NCBI GenBank assembly: GCA_937919295.1
Contig: CALFRX010000071.1
Span: 1 to 16,662 of the forward strand
Source of the DNA: an uncultured Peptococcaceae bacterium
Lineage (GTDB): Bacteria; Bacillota; Dehalobacteriia; UBA7702
Direction of reading: 5' to 3'
Length of the DNA: 16,662 bases
Shown here: piece by piece, positions 1 to 9,058 of the stretch
Position numbering within the stretch: position 1 is the stretch's first letter
Layout of the letters: every line of letters starts with the position of its first letter
Program-made: the position numbers and the translations under genes
The notes under the pieces: model-generated
What the model was told of the DNA's origin: nothing
What the model saw: the letters and a program-made list of their open reading frames with translations, nothing else
Databases searched by the model: none

Positions 1-1661
1 CCTTTTGCCCGCAGCTGCCGGTGGAAGGAAATGGCAAAGCGGTGGGCTTCGTCGCGGATACGCTGAATGAGATGGAATTCCGGGCTGCCTTTGGGGAGCA
101 GCAGCGGTGCTTCCTGATCCGGGAGCATCAACTCTTCTTCGCGCTTGGCCAAGGAAACGAAGGGAATGGCGGAGTGATATTTTTCCCTGATTTTCAATGT
201 CGCGGAAAGCTGTCCTTTGCCGCCGTCGATCAGAAACAGATCGGGAAAATCAGCAAAGCCTGTGGTTTTCCCCGCCTGTTTTTCCTCGATGCCTCGTTTA
301 AAACGGCGATCCAGCACCTCATTTAAAGAGGCAAAGTCGTCGATCCCCACCACGTTCTTAATTTTAAATTTGCGGTATTGATCCTTTTTCGGCTTGCCGT
401 CGATGAAGACGATCATGGAGCCAACGGTATAGGCTCCCTGGACGTGGGAAATATCGTAGCATTCGATGCGCCGGGGCGTATAAGGCAGTTGCAACGCGCC
501 GCGAAGATTTTCTAAGGCCGCGCAAATATCGGTATCGTCCTTGTTTTTATCCCGCTTTTCCTCTGACAACAGTAAGGCGCCGTTCTTTTCCGCCAGCTTC
601 AGCAACCGCTGCTTTTCCCCTTTTTGAGGTACAAGGAAATGGACGGGACCTTCCCGGCGGGAAGTTAGAATTTCCGTGACGACTTCGCTTTCCGCAGGCA
701 GTGTCGTAACGTAAAGCTGGCGGGGAATCCGCCGGTCGCCGCCGTAGAATTCCGGCAGAAACAAGCGCAGAATTTCCCCGTCGTCCTGGTCGCCGCAACC
801 GGTGAAGAGGCGGTGCTCCCGACCGATCAGGCGGCCGTTGCGGATGAAGAAGACCGTCACCACGGCCTCTTCCCCCTCCCTGGCAACGGCGATGATATCC
901 CGGTCGTCCCGGACGTTGGCAGCGGAAATCTTCTGCTTGGCCAAAACGGCGTCAACGGCTTTTAGTTGATCACGGCAGGCGGCGGCTTTTTCAAATTGCA
1001 GATCCTTGGCGTAATCTTCCATTTTTGCTTTGAGCAGACGCCGGATCTCGCCGCTGTCGCCGCTTAAAAAACCGTCGACAGCCTTGACCGTTTCCCCATA
1101 ATCCTTTTGTGATATTTTCCCCATACAGGGACCGGGGCAGTTGCCGAGGTCGTAATTGAGACAAACCCGGTTTTTCGACCGCCCCATTTTCACCCCGCAA
1201 CTGCGCAGGGGGAAGAACTGTTTCAGCAGCGCCACGGTATCGTTCATCGCCCCCACATTGGTATAGGGGCCGAAATACTTTCCTTTGTCGTTCTTATACT
1301 GCCGCGTGACGATGAGCCGGGGATAGGCTTCCCCTAAGGTCAGCTTCAGATAGGGATACGTCTTATCGTCCTTCAGCATGATGTTGTATCGCGGGCGGTA
1401 ACGCTTGATCAGATTGCATTCCAAAAGTAGCGCTTCCGTGGCGGAATCCACCAAAATGATTTCAAGATCGCAAGCTTTTTCCCGCATGGCCAGAGTTTTA
1501 GGGGCCATGTTTTTGCCGTCCAAAAAATAGGAAGAGACCCTCGCTTTCAGGCTCTCGGCCTTTCCCACGTAGATCACGCGGCCCTCTTTGTCTTTAAAGA
1601 GATAAACGCCGGGATGCACCGGGAGATTCTTCAATTTTTCCTGCCAAAAAGATTTATCCAT
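1..1661 (-). CDS. uvrC: UvrABC excinuclease subunit C (3' end cut by window edge)
   Basis: UvrC is the nuclease that makes both incisions around a DNA lesion once UvrB is loaded. Reading from the ATG at 1661, 553 residues are open to the left edge without a frameshift. The N-terminal GIY-YIG nuclease shows GVY (18-20), YVGKA (31-35), R41 and the likely catalytic E81 in TEALLLE. A UVR domain that pairs with UvrB follows at about 205-240 (QFEKAAACRDQ). The RNase H-like second nuclease has D403 (ECYDISH), D479 (LIDGGKGQL) and H540 (RDEAH), matching the family's D-D-H triad. The C-terminal helix-hairpin-helix DNA-binding part, roughly the last 50-70 residues, lies outside the window. The start overlaps the uvrA stop by 8 bp (ATGGATAA), which suggests translational coupling. 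Identification is very secure. Confidence 0.97.
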   Translation of the reverse strand, partial: MDKSFWQEKLKNLPVHPGVYLFKDKEGRVIYVGKAESLKARVSSYFLDGKNMAPKTLAMREKACDLEIILVDSATEALLLECNLIKRYRPRYNIMLKDDKTYPYLKLTLGEAYPRLIVTRQYKNDKGKYFGPYTNVGAMNDTVALLKQFFPLRSCGVKMGRSKNRVCLNYDLGNCPGPCMGKISQKDYGETVKAVDGFLSGDSGEIRRLLKAKMEDYAKDLQFEKAAACRDQLKAVDAVLAKQKISAANVRDDRDIIAVAREGEEAVVTVFFIRNGRLIGREHRLFTGCGDQDDGEILRLFLPEFYGGDRRIPRQLYVTTLPAESEVVTEILTSRREGPVHFLVPQKGEKQRLLKLAEKNGALLLSEEKRDKNKDDTDICAALENLRGALQLPYTPRRIECYDISHVQGAYTVGSMIVFIDGKPKKDQYRKFKIKNVVGIDDFASLNEVLDRRFKRGIEEKQAGKTTGFADFPDLFLIDGGKGQLSATLKIREKYHSAIPFVSLAKREEELMLPDQEAPLLLPKGSPEFHLIQRIRDEAHRFAISFHRQLRAK

Positions 1662-4485
1662 TTTCGTTTAATTTCGCCTTTAAGAATTGCCCTGTATAGG
1701 AACGCTCATTTTCGGCCACTTCCTCCGGGGTGCCACTGGCAATGACGGTGCCTCCCCCACTACCGCCTTCGGGACCCAGATCAATGATGTAATCCGCGGT
1801 TTTGATGACGTCGAGGTTGTGTTCGATGACAACCACCGAATCACCGCCGTCCACAAGGCGGTTCAAGACGTCGAGGAGACAGGCAATGTCAGCGCTATGC
1901 AGCCCCGTGGTAGGCTCGTCAAGAATATAGATGGTGTTGCCGGTGCTGCGGCGGCTCAATTCCGTGGCCAGCTTCACCCGCTGGGCTTCACCGCCGGAGA
2001 GGGTTGTGGCGCTCTGCCCCAGCCGGATATAGCCCAACCCTACATCCTGCAGGGTTTTCATTTTACGATAAATTTTCGGAATGTTTTCAAAGAAATCACA
2101 GGCCTCGTCAACGGTCATCGCTAAGATGTCGGCAATGCTCTTCCCCTTGTAGGTGGCTTCCAAGGTCTCCCTGTTGTAACGCTTGCCCTTGCAGACCTCG
2201 CAGGGAACATAGATATCGGGGAGAAAATGCATCTCAATCTTGATGATGCCATCGCCCTGGCAGGCCTCACAGCGGCCGCCTTTGACATTGAAGCTGAAAC
2301 GGCCTTTCTTATAGCCTCGGGCGCGGGCCTCTTTCGTTTCGGCGAAGATGTCGCGGATATGATCGAAAACCCCGGTATACGTCGCCGGATTGCTCCGGGG
2401 CGTACGACCGATGGGACTTTGGTCAATATCGATGACCTTGTCCAAATAGTGAAGACCGCGGATCTCGGCGAAATTCTCCGGCGAGATCCGAGCTCGGTTC
2501 AATTGATGGGCCAGGGTATGATAGAGGATATCGTCGATGAGGGTGCTTTTGCCGGAGCCGGAAACGCCGGTTACGACTACGAATACGCTTAGGGGAATTT
2601 TAACGTCGATCTGTCGCAAATTATTTTTGTGGGCGCCGATGATCTCAATGGCCTTGTCCCTGACGGGACGGCGCTTTTTCGGCACCTCAATTCTCTTTCT
2701 GCCGGAGAGGTAGTCGCCGGTAAGGGAATTTTCCTTCTCCATCATTTCCCGAGGCGTGCCGCAGGCCACCACTTGGCCGCCGTGAATGCCGGCGGCGGGA
2801 CCGATGTCGACAATGTAATCGGAGGCACGCATGGTCTCCTCATCATGTTCCACAACGATCACCGTATTGCCGAGATCCCTTAAATGATGCAGCGTCTCAA
2901 TGAGCTTGGCGTTATCCCGCTGGTGCAGGCCAATGCTGGGTTCGTCGAGGATGTACAAAACCCCCATCAACGAAGAACCGATCTGGGTGGCCAGGCGGAT
3001 GCGCTGGGCTTCGCCACCGGAAAGGGTGCCGCTGCTGCGGGAGAGGGTCATGTAGTCGAGACCTACGTTCGCCAAAAACTTCAAACGCTCTTTAATTTCT
3101 TTCAGCACCTGTTTGGCGATGAAGGCCTCCCGCTCCGTCAGTGCCAACTGTTGGAAAAAATCCACGGCTTCCCGAATGGAAAAGTCAGTGACTTCGGTGA
3201 TGTTGAGCCCCCCCACCGTCACGGCCATACTCTCCTTTTTAAGGCGTTTGCCATGACAGTCGGTGCACGGTTTGAAGGACATATATTTTTCAAATTCTTC
3301 CCGGATATAGTTGGAATTCGTTTCTTTGTAACGGCGCTCGTAATTGTTGATCAGCCCTTCCCAGCTGGAGTTGTAAGTCCTTTTTTCCCCGTCGTGATGT
3401 TCGTAAACCACTTTGATGCGGCGGTTTTGGGGCATACCGTAAAGGAGCACCTGCATGTCCTCGGCGCGCAGATCTTTGACGGGAGTATCCAGGGAAAAGC
3501 CGTATTCTTTGGCCACGGCGGTCAGACATTGATAAAACCAGCTGGACATATTGCCGATGTTCAGCGTCACGATGGCGCCCTCGTTGATGCTGAGGTTCTT
3601 GTTGGGAATGACGAAATCGGGATCAATTTTCATGGTGAACCCAAGGCCGTCACAGCTGGGGCAAGCGCCAAAGGGGCTGTTGAAGGAAAACATCCGGGGT
3701 GTCATTTCGCCGATGCTGACATTACAGTCGGGACAGGCGAAATTGCGGCTGAAGAGCCTCGTTTCTTTACCGATGATCTCCACTTCCACGAGACCTTCCC
3801 CTTCGTTCAAGGCCAGTTCCAAAGAGTCGCTTAAACGGCGGTTCATATCCTCTTTGATCACAAGCCTGTCGACGATGAGGGAAATATTGTGTTTCACCTG
3901 TTTTTTCAGGATGATCTCCTCGTCAAGACTGCGCATTTCCCCGTCAACCAAAACGCGGACAAAACCCTTTTTCTTCGCGTTCTCAAAAAGTTTCTGATAT
4001 TCCCCTTTTCTGCCCCTGACGAGAGGCGCTAAAATCTGGATCTTCGTCGCTTTGGGCAGTGCTCTAACGACGTCGACAATCTGGTCAACGGTCTGCCGTT
4101 CAATGGGCTTACCACATTGAGGACAATGGGGATGACCGATCCTTGCGTAGAGCAGACGCAGATAGTCGTAGATTTCAGTCACCGTACCCACGGTGGAACG
4201 CGGGTTTTTGCTGGTGGTTTTCTGATCAATGGAGATGGCGGGGGAAAGACCCTCAATATAGTCGACGTCGGGCTTTTCCATCTGCCCTAAAAACTGGCGG
4301 GCATAGGAGGAGAGGCTTTCCATATAGCGCCGCTGACCTTCGGCATAAATCGTATCAAAGGCCAGGGAGCTTTTGCCGGAACCGCTGATGCCGGTGATCA
4401 CCACCATCTTGTCCCGGGGAATTTTGAGATCGATATTCTGTAAATTGTGCTCTCTGGCGCCTTTGATCGTAATAAACTCGTTCAT
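1654..4485 (-). CDS. uvrA: UvrABC excinuclease subunit A, DNA damage-sensing ABC ATPase
   Basis: UvrA dimers find bulky DNA lesions and load UvrB in nucleotide excision repair. The protein has 943 residues, the usual length. It carries two ABC ATPase modules: Walker A GISGSGKS (32-39), signature LSGGEAQ (489-495) and Walker B ILDEPS (513-518); then GVSGSGKS (641-648), LSGGEAQ (830-836) and ILDEPT (855-860). Cysteine pairs for zinc are at C121/C124, C252/C255 with C276/C279, and C740/C743 with C763/C766; a further CTDC lies at 408-411. The ATG at 4485 follows the uvrB stop by 3 bp, and its ribosome site (AGGA) lies in the last uvrB codons. It is the middle gene of uvrB-uvrA-uvrC. All catalytic motifs look intact. 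Confidence 0.99.
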   Translation of the reverse strand: MNEFITIKGAREHNLQNIDLKIPRDKMVVITGISGSGKSSLAFDTIYAEGQRRYMESLSSYARQFLGQMEKPDVDYIEGLSPAISIDQKTTSKNPRSTVGTVTEIYDYLRLLYARIGHPHCPQCGKPIERQTVDQIVDVVRALPKATKIQILAPLVRGRKGEYQKLFENAKKKGFVRVLVDGEMRSLDEEIILKKQVKHNISLIVDRLVIKEDMNRRLSDSLELALNEGEGLVEVEIIGKETRLFSRNFACPDCNVSIGEMTPRMFSFNSPFGACPSCDGLGFTMKIDPDFVIPNKNLSINEGAIVTLNIGNMSSWFYQCLTAVAKEYGFSLDTPVKDLRAEDMQVLLYGMPQNRRIKVVYEHHDGEKRTYNSSWEGLINNYERRYKETNSNYIREEFEKYMSFKPCTDCHGKRLKKESMAVTVGGLNITEVTDFSIREAVDFFQQLALTEREAFIAKQVLKEIKERLKFLANVGLDYMTLSRSSGTLSGGEAQRIRLATQIGSSLMGVLYILDEPSIGLHQRDNAKLIETLHHLRDLGNTVIVVEHDEETMRASDYIVDIGPAAGIHGGQVVACGTPREMMEKENSLTGDYLSGRKRIEVPKKRRPVRDKAIEIIGAHKNNLRQIDVKIPLSVFVVVTGVSGSGKSTLIDDILYHTLAHQLNRARISPENFAEIRGLHYLDKVIDIDQSPIGRTPRSNPATYTGVFDHIRDIFAETKEARARGYKKGRFSFNVKGGRCEACQGDGIIKIEMHFLPDIYVPCEVCKGKRYNRETLEATYKGKSIADILAMTVDEACDFFENIPKIYRKMKTLQDVGLGYIRLGQSATTLSGGEAQRVKLATELSRRSTGNTIYILDEPTTGLHSADIACLLDVLNRLVDGGDSVVVIEHNLDVIKTADYIIDLGPEGGSGGGTVIASGTPEEVAENERSYTGQFLKAKLNENG

Positions 4486-4488
4486 AGA

Positions 4489-6507
4489 TTACAATTCCTG
4501 TTCTTCCTGTTCTTCTTGGTTTGTGATTTTTTGCGTACCCCTGGCCGCTGCCCTCAACTCCATGATCATATCCCTAAGTTCCGCCGCTTTTTCAAAATCA
4601 AGGCGCTTGGCCGCCTGCTTCATTTCTTTTTCCAGGGAAGCGATGACCCGTTCCCGCTTCTTTTTATCCTTCACCCACTGGGAAAGAAGCTGTTTTTCGC
4701 CTTTTTCCTCATAGGTGACGGCGATGTTGTCCCGCACATCCTTGATGATGGTTCTGGGTACAATGCCATGGGCTTCGTTATAGGCTTTTTGGACTTCTCT
4801 GCGGCGGTTCGTCTCGCCGATGGCCTTTTTCATCGAATCGGTAATCCGATCGGCATACATGATCACCGTGCCGTGATCGTTACGGGCAGCGCGGCCAATG
4901 GTCTGGATCAGAGCCCGCTCCGCCCGAAGGAAACCTTCCTTATCCGCGTCTAAAATGACCACCAAAGAAACTTCCGGCAGATCGAGACCTTCTCTTAAAA
5001 GGTTGATCCCTACCAGCACGTCGTAAGTGCCCAGGCGCAGATTGCGAATGATCTCCGTCCGCTCCAAGGTTTTTACATCGTAATGCAGATAATTGACTTT
5101 GATGCCGGTTTCCTGCAAATATTTGGTAAGATCCTCTGCCATTCGTTTGGTCAGCGTTGTGATCAAAACCCGTTCGTGCTTGGCGATGCGGTCGTTGATT
5201 TCCGCGGTTAAGTCGTCGATTTGGCCGGCGATGGGGCGCACCTCCACTTTGGGATCAAGGAGCCCCGTGGGACGGATGATCTGTTCCGTAATCCTGGCGT
5301 TTTGCGCCAACTCGTAATTGCCCGGCGTGGCGGAAACGTAGACGATGCGGTTGATCTTCTTTTCAAATTCCTCAAATTTCAGCGGGCGGTTATCCAAGGC
5401 CGAAGGCAGACGGAAGCCATAGTCGATCAAAACTTCTTTCCGGGCCCGGTCCCCCCGGTACATACCGCCGATTTGGGGAATGGTCACGTGGCTCTCATCG
5501 GCGAAGAGCAAGAAATCATCGGGGAAAAAGTCCAGCAGGGTATAGGGGGCTTCCCCCGGCTGCCGGCCGGTGAGATGGCGGGAATAGTTTTCGATGCCCT
5601 GACAGTAGCCGACTTCCTCCATCATCTCCAGGTCAAAGCGGGTGCGCTGTTCCAGGCGCTGGGCTTCTAAAAGCTTGTTGGCGGCGCGCAGTTCGTTTAG
5701 GCGCTCCTCCAATTCCCCCTTGATGTTTTCCACCGCGATCTTCAGCTGCGCTTCCCCTGTGACATAGTGAGAGGCCGGGAAGACCATCACGTGGCGAAGA
5801 TTGTGCAAAACCTCGCCGGTGACGATATCCGTCTCCACAATGCGTTCGATTTCATCGCCGAACATCTCCACGCGCAGGATCTGTTCTGTGGCGGAGGCAG
5901 GATAAATTTCCAAAATATCCCCTCTTACCCGAAATTCCGAACGGTTTAAATCCATATTATTACGCGTGTACTGAATGGAGATCAGCTTTTTGATGATCTC
6001 ATCGCGATCAATGGCCTGTCCCTCCCAGAGGCTCACCGCCATGGTACTGTAGTCTTCGGGGTTACCAAGACCGTAGATGGCGGAGACGCTGGCGACGATG
6101 ATCACGTCGCGCCGCTCGAAGAGAGAGGCCGTGGCGGCGTGACGGAGACGCTCGATTTCATCATTGATGGAAGAATCTTTTTCAATATACGTATCGGTGC
6201 GGGGAACATAAGCCTCGGGCTGATAATAATCGTAAAAACTGACGAAGTATTCCACGGCGTTTTCCGGAAAAAACTCCTTAAACTCACCGCAAAGCTGCGC
6301 GGCCAAGGTCTTATTATGCACCATCACCAAAGCGGGACAGTTCATTTTTGCGATCACGTTGGCCATGGTAAACGTCTTGCCGGAACCGGTGACCCCCAAT
6401 AAGATTTGATCCCGCTCCCCCTGATTAAGGCCAAAAAGCAAGGAATCGATGGCTTGCCTTTGCCCACCAGCCGGTTGATAAGGAGCTATTAATTTAAATT
6501 TTCCCAT
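4489..6507 (-). CDS. uvrB: UvrABC excinuclease subunit B, damage-verifying helicase
   Basis: UvrB verifies DNA damage after loading by UvrA and then recruits UvrC. From the upstream ATG at 6528 the frame has 679 residues; I place the start at the ATG at 6507 (672 residues). Reasons: MGKFKL aligns with the usual UvrB N-terminus, an AAGGA site (6521-6525) precedes it although 13 nt away, and the ATG at 6528 has no ribosome site and would leave about a 13-nt leader. Numbered from 6528: Walker A GVTGSGKT (45-52), damage-binding beta-hairpin YDYYQPEAY (99-107), DESH (344-347), SATPG (399-403), helicase motif VI TIGRAARN (543-550), and the UvrC-binding UVR motif FEKAAELRD (645-653). The usual GDQPxAI near the N-terminus is GGQRQAI here. 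The C-terminus ends in a QEE repeat. Confidence 0.98.
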   Translation of the reverse strand: MGKFKLIAPYQPAGGQRQAIDSLLFGLNQGERDQILLGVTGSGKTFTMANVIAKMNCPALVMVHNKTLAAQLCGEFKEFFPENAVEYFVSFYDYYQPEAYVPRTDTYIEKDSSINDEIERLRHAATASLFERRDVIIVASVSAIYGLGNPEDYSTMAVSLWEGQAIDRDEIIKKLISIQYTRNNMDLNRSEFRVRGDILEIYPASATEQILRVEMFGDEIERIVETDIVTGEVLHNLRHVMVFPASHYVTGEAQLKIAVENIKGELEERLNELRAANKLLEAQRLEQRTRFDLEMMEEVGYCQGIENYSRHLTGRQPGEAPYTLLDFFPDDFLLFADESHVTIPQIGGMYRGDRARKEVLIDYGFRLPSALDNRPLKFEEFEKKINRIVYVSATPGNYELAQNARITEQIIRPTGLLDPKVEVRPIAGQIDDLTAEINDRIAKHERVLITTLTKRMAEDLTKYLQETGIKVNYLHYDVKTLERTEIIRNLRLGTYDVLVGINLLREGLDLPEVSLVVILDADKEGFLRAERALIQTIGRAARNDHGTVIMYADRITDSMKKAIGETNRRREVQKAYNEAHGIVPRTIIKDVRDNIAVTYEEKGEKQLLSQWVKDKKKRERVIASLEKEMKQAAKRLDFEKAAELRDMIMELRAAARGTQKITNQEEQEEQEL

Positions 6508-6547
6508 AGCGCAAATAAAATCCTTCATAAAATAGATATACTAATTT

Positions 6548-6556
6548 ATTATACCA
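6548..6556 (-). promoter_or_regulatory. Extended -10 promoter for uvrB-uvrA-uvrC
   Basis: On the minus strand TGGTATAAT is a perfect -10 hexamer with the TGn extension. The best -35 at 17 bp spacing (GCGTCA) is poor, which an extended -10 can compensate. Transcription would begin near 6541, leaving a leader of about 34 nt to the ATG at 6507. No LexA-type GAAC...GTTC box is visible nearby. There is no terminator between the ATPase gene and uvrB, so read-through from upstream may add to expression. Confidence 0.55.
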
Positions 6557-6561
6557 TATTT

Positions 6562-7617
6562 TCAGTCTTTTGACGCGCTTTTTAGTATATTTTGGAATAC
6601 CGTTTTCTCCAAACGGGAAATACTTTCAAAATCCATGGCGCCGCTGTAAAACAACTCCAGGTCATCATGGAGACGGTGGGCTTTATCAATGGCTGCGGCG
6701 CCCCGCTTGATGGCGTCGTCTCTTTTTTCCACCAGTTGCTGTTCTTCCTCCTTGGTCTTTTCTCCAACAAAAGCGATGATGCGGTCGCCCTCCCTGATTT
6801 CCTCCGCGGGCAGGATCTCCGCTGCCGCCACCGCGGCGTCAAGGGCGGGGAGCACTACCATGACCACTTCATCGGGGTGAATGTACCCGTGGTAAACATC
6901 CATGGAGACGCTATATTTTTCCGCGGCGGCCATCACGGCCTGGAAATATTTTTGTTGACCCAAACCGCGTTTGCCCCGGAGAAAATAACGTTTTTCTATA
7001 TCGCGGCAGATATCAAAAGTCAGATCCCGAATACCGGAAGGCGTCACCGCGGCGGCGAAGAGATGTCGGGTCACACTGTTTTCACCGCCGAAAATGCTCT
7101 TTACGACAGCCTCGATTTCCGCTTTGTCGTCTTTGTTCTCCTGCTCTTTTCGGAGCCGCAGAAGTTCACCGTCATAATCCCCGGCGGCTTTCAGATGGTC
7201 GTATGCCTGTTCAAAGGTGTCTTTGATGCGATCAGTCAGAGCAATAATGGCGGCACTGTCTTTGACCAGGGCGCCGTTTCGCCAATAATCCCCGAAATTC
7301 AGGATGACTTCCCGCACGCCGGGGTAAACAGGATCCATGGTATGGGGAGCCGTACCGTCGATGACGGCTGTGGAGAGCGCCGGGATCAAGAGTCCGTCCA
7401 GGGAATCATCGTCGGAAGAGCATTGCCAAAGCTCCACATTGAAGCCGCGATCACGAAAGGACGCGGCGAGATGGCGCATAAAGGTGGATTTTCCCGTACC
7501 GGGTCCGCCTTTTAAAATATAGATCCAATCCATGGCGCCAAGGCCGCTGTGGTAATAGGAGTAAAACCCCGCGGCGCTGTTATTGCCGGGAAATACGGTG
7601 ATGGCAGAACCTTTCAT
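6562..7617 (-). CDS. P-loop ATPase of the PRK06851-like family, second P-loop degenerate
   Basis: A 351-residue predicted cytoplasmic ATPase of unknown role. I start it at the ATG at 7617 because GGGAGG sits 7 nt before it; the open frame reaches 7734, but the extra 39 codons have no ribosome site and run into the terminator of the next gene. The N-terminal half has Walker A GGPGTGKST (37-45), then ELWQCSSDDDSLDG and AVIDGTAPH. The C-terminal half repeats this plan: RYFLRGKRGLGQQKYF (about 210-225) stands where a second P-loop would be, followed by MDVYHGYIHPDEVVMVVLPAL. The second loop lacks the GKS/T residues, so that half probably cannot bind ATP. The family name is from memory of similar Firmicute proteins. 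The gene lies just upstream of uvrB with no terminator between. Confidence 0.85.
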   Translation of the reverse strand: MKGSAITVFPGNNSAAGFYSYYHSGLGAMDWIYILKGGPGTGKSTFMRHLAASFRDRGFNVELWQCSSDDDSLDGLLIPALSTAVIDGTAPHTMDPVYPGVREVILNFGDYWRNGALVKDSAAIIALTDRIKDTFEQAYDHLKAAGDYDGELLRLRKEQENKDDKAEIEAVVKSIFGGENSVTRHLFAAAVTPSGIRDLTFDICRDIEKRYFLRGKRGLGQQKYFQAVMAAAEKYSVSMDVYHGYIHPDEVVMVVLPALDAAVAAAEILPAEEIREGDRIIAFVGEKTKEEEQQLVEKRDDAIKRGAAAIDKAHRLHDDLELFYSGAMDFESISRLEKTVFQNILKSASKD

Positions 7618-7647
7618 AAAAAAACCTCCCGCTGCCGTTTTCCCTGA

Positions 7648-7677
7648 ACTATATGTCGAAATGGCTTCTTTTATGAA
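7648..7677 (-). promoter_or_regulatory. Possible promoter of the P-loop ATPase gene
   Basis: On the minus strand TATAGT (7648-7653) lies 18 bp after TTCATA (7672-7677). The -10 matches 5 of 6 positions and the -35 only 4 of 6. The -35 overlaps the T tract of the upstream terminator. This would give a leader of about 25 nt carrying the GGGAGG ribosome site. Weak evidence. Confidence 0.3.
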
Positions 7678-7712
7678 AAAGGCCGGCATATTTCCGAGGA
7701 AATATTCCGGCC
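7676..7712 (-). terminator. Intrinsic terminator after the downstream eutH copy
   Basis: The arms GGCCGGCATATTTCC (7681-7695) and GGAAATATTCCGGCC (7698-7712) are complementary except at one position. This gives a long GC-rich stem with a tight loop. On the minus strand it is followed at once by TTTTT (7676-7680). It ends the transcript of the gene at 7782-9029 and separates it from the ATPase-uvr genes. Confidence 0.88.
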
Positions 7713-7781
7713 AAAGGAAAGAGAAAGAATACACAGAAGAAGGGATTAGAAGGTTTTGTCAATCAATAAACCTTACATATC

Positions 7782-9029
7782 TCACGCGCCAGCCGACGCG
7801 GTTTCGATATCCGATTGTTTTGCCGCCGCAAGTTCCTGGTCTTTTTCTGCCAGGATGCGGGCGCGGGGTACAGCGATCTTCGTGGCGAGGAAAACCGCCA
7901 GACAGCCCGCGAGGAATTTCCCGGTCATTACCGGCAAAATCAGAGAGGGCTGGAAATTCGCTGTAAAGGATAGGTGGTCGCCGATGAGGAAGGCGGAGCA
8001 AACAGCGTAAGCGATACATTTGACCTTGTCTTCCGGCACCAGATCCTTAACAATGGCAAAGAGCGCCAGAATATTGGCAGTGGCTGCCAGGATCCCGGTG
8101 GTGGCGTCGGCGGAAAGCCCCAACCGTCTGCCGAGAGCATTCAGGGGACGGTGCAGATAGATCTGAATCATATAGACCATGGGGAACGCTCCGCAGAGCA
8201 TAATGCCGATGTAGCCGGCAACTTCCAAAGCCCGGAAGGTTTCCTCGGAATCGGCAATGATGGGATCAAAGCCCCAGTGACCGATGACCCCGGAAAAGAA
8301 ACCGGTGAAGTATTCCACTACGGCAAAGACGAAAACGAGACGTAAAGTAGAGTCCATGGCTTTCCCGAAAACGAGGAAGCCTCTGATCATGGCATTGGGT
8401 CTCAGCAGCAAACCGATGGCGATGGCCACGCAGAAGATAATCAGCGGAACCAGGTTACGGAAGATCAGACCGAAAGTGAGGGCCAGCTGATAGGTGCCGG
8501 CGCCGCCGGTGTTCACGACCTCACGAACCATGGGATCGGTAAGAGCGATGATCACGCAGGAGATGAAAACACCCACAGGGATGGTGAGCATCCCGGACAT
8601 TACACCGAGAGCGAGGTATTTGCGGTCCTCCTTCTTCAGCATCTTCAATGCGACGGGAATACTGAAAACAATGGTGGCGCCGGCCATATAACCGGTCATC
8701 ATCGCCATAATCCAGCTTTCCCTCGTTGCCGCGATGGCATCGGCCAATTGATAGCCGCCCATGTCCACGGCAATGATGGTGGTTGCAGCCATGGAAGCGT
8801 CAGCGCCAATGGCTTCGTAAATCGGACCAAACACACTGGTCACAAAGCCCGTCAAGAACGGGGCCGCAGCCAGAATCCCGGCAACGGGCAGAAAAATCGG
8901 ACCGATTGAATCGATCCCTTCTAAAAATTTCTGACCGATGGGATGATCCTCTTTTACGATGGAGAACACGGCGCCTGTGACAGCACAGGCCATAATAATG
9001 TAGATAACGATTTGACCAAATAATTCCAT
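7782..9029 (-). CDS. EutH-family amine transporter, copy 1
   Basis: A 415-residue polytopic membrane protein of the EutH family, whose named member imports ethanolamine. Family hallmarks are DMGGYQLA (89-96), GATIVFSIPVAL (117-128), RKYLALG (136-142), AFPMVY (281-286) and GDHLSF (350-355), with about ten hydrophobic segments and a short polar C-terminal tail. The start at 9029 has an excellent GGGGAGGA ribosome site 5-6 nt upstream. It is followed by a strong terminator and preceded by its own promoter, so it is probably transcribed alone. It aligns without gaps to the neighbouring copy over about 390 residues, and my hand count gives roughly 69% identity over the first 150. No ethanolamine lyase or microcompartment gene is nearby, so the substrate may not be ethanolamine. 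I therefore leave the symbol blank. Confidence 0.9.
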   Translation of the reverse strand: MELFGQIVIYIIMACAVTGAVFSIVKEDHPIGQKFLEGIDSIGPIFLPVAGILAAAPFLTGFVTSVFGPIYEAIGADASMAATTIIAVDMGGYQLADAIAATRESWIMAMMTGYMAGATIVFSIPVALKMLKKEDRKYLALGVMSGMLTIPVGVFISCVIIALTDPMVREVVNTGGAGTYQLALTFGLIFRNLVPLIIFCVAIAIGLLLRPNAMIRGFLVFGKAMDSTLRLVFVFAVVEYFTGFFSGVIGHWGFDPIIADSEETFRALEVAGYIGIMLCGAFPMVYMIQIYLHRPLNALGRRLGLSADATTGILAATANILALFAIVKDLVPEDKVKCIAYAVCSAFLIGDHLSFTANFQPSLILPVMTGKFLAGCLAVFLATKIAVPRARILAEKDQELAAAKQSDIETASAGA

Positions 9030-9058
9030 ATGAGTCCTCCCCTATAATATTTTTATGA

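Noticed and set aside
2884..3834. Long plus-strand open frame (316 codons) inside uvrA
   Set aside because: It lies fully antisense to a uvrA gene with every expected motif, and its translation shows no domain; it is a shadow of GC-rich coding sequence.
6508..6561. LexA (SOS) box upstream of uvrB
   Set aside because: I looked for GAAC-N4-GTTC-like palindromes and saw none; SOS control cannot be claimed from this sequence.
6592..7515. Plus-strand open frame of 307 codons antisense to the P-loop ATPase gene
   Set aside because: The minus-strand frame has a clear Walker A and a good ribosome site; the plus-strand product has no recognisable motif.
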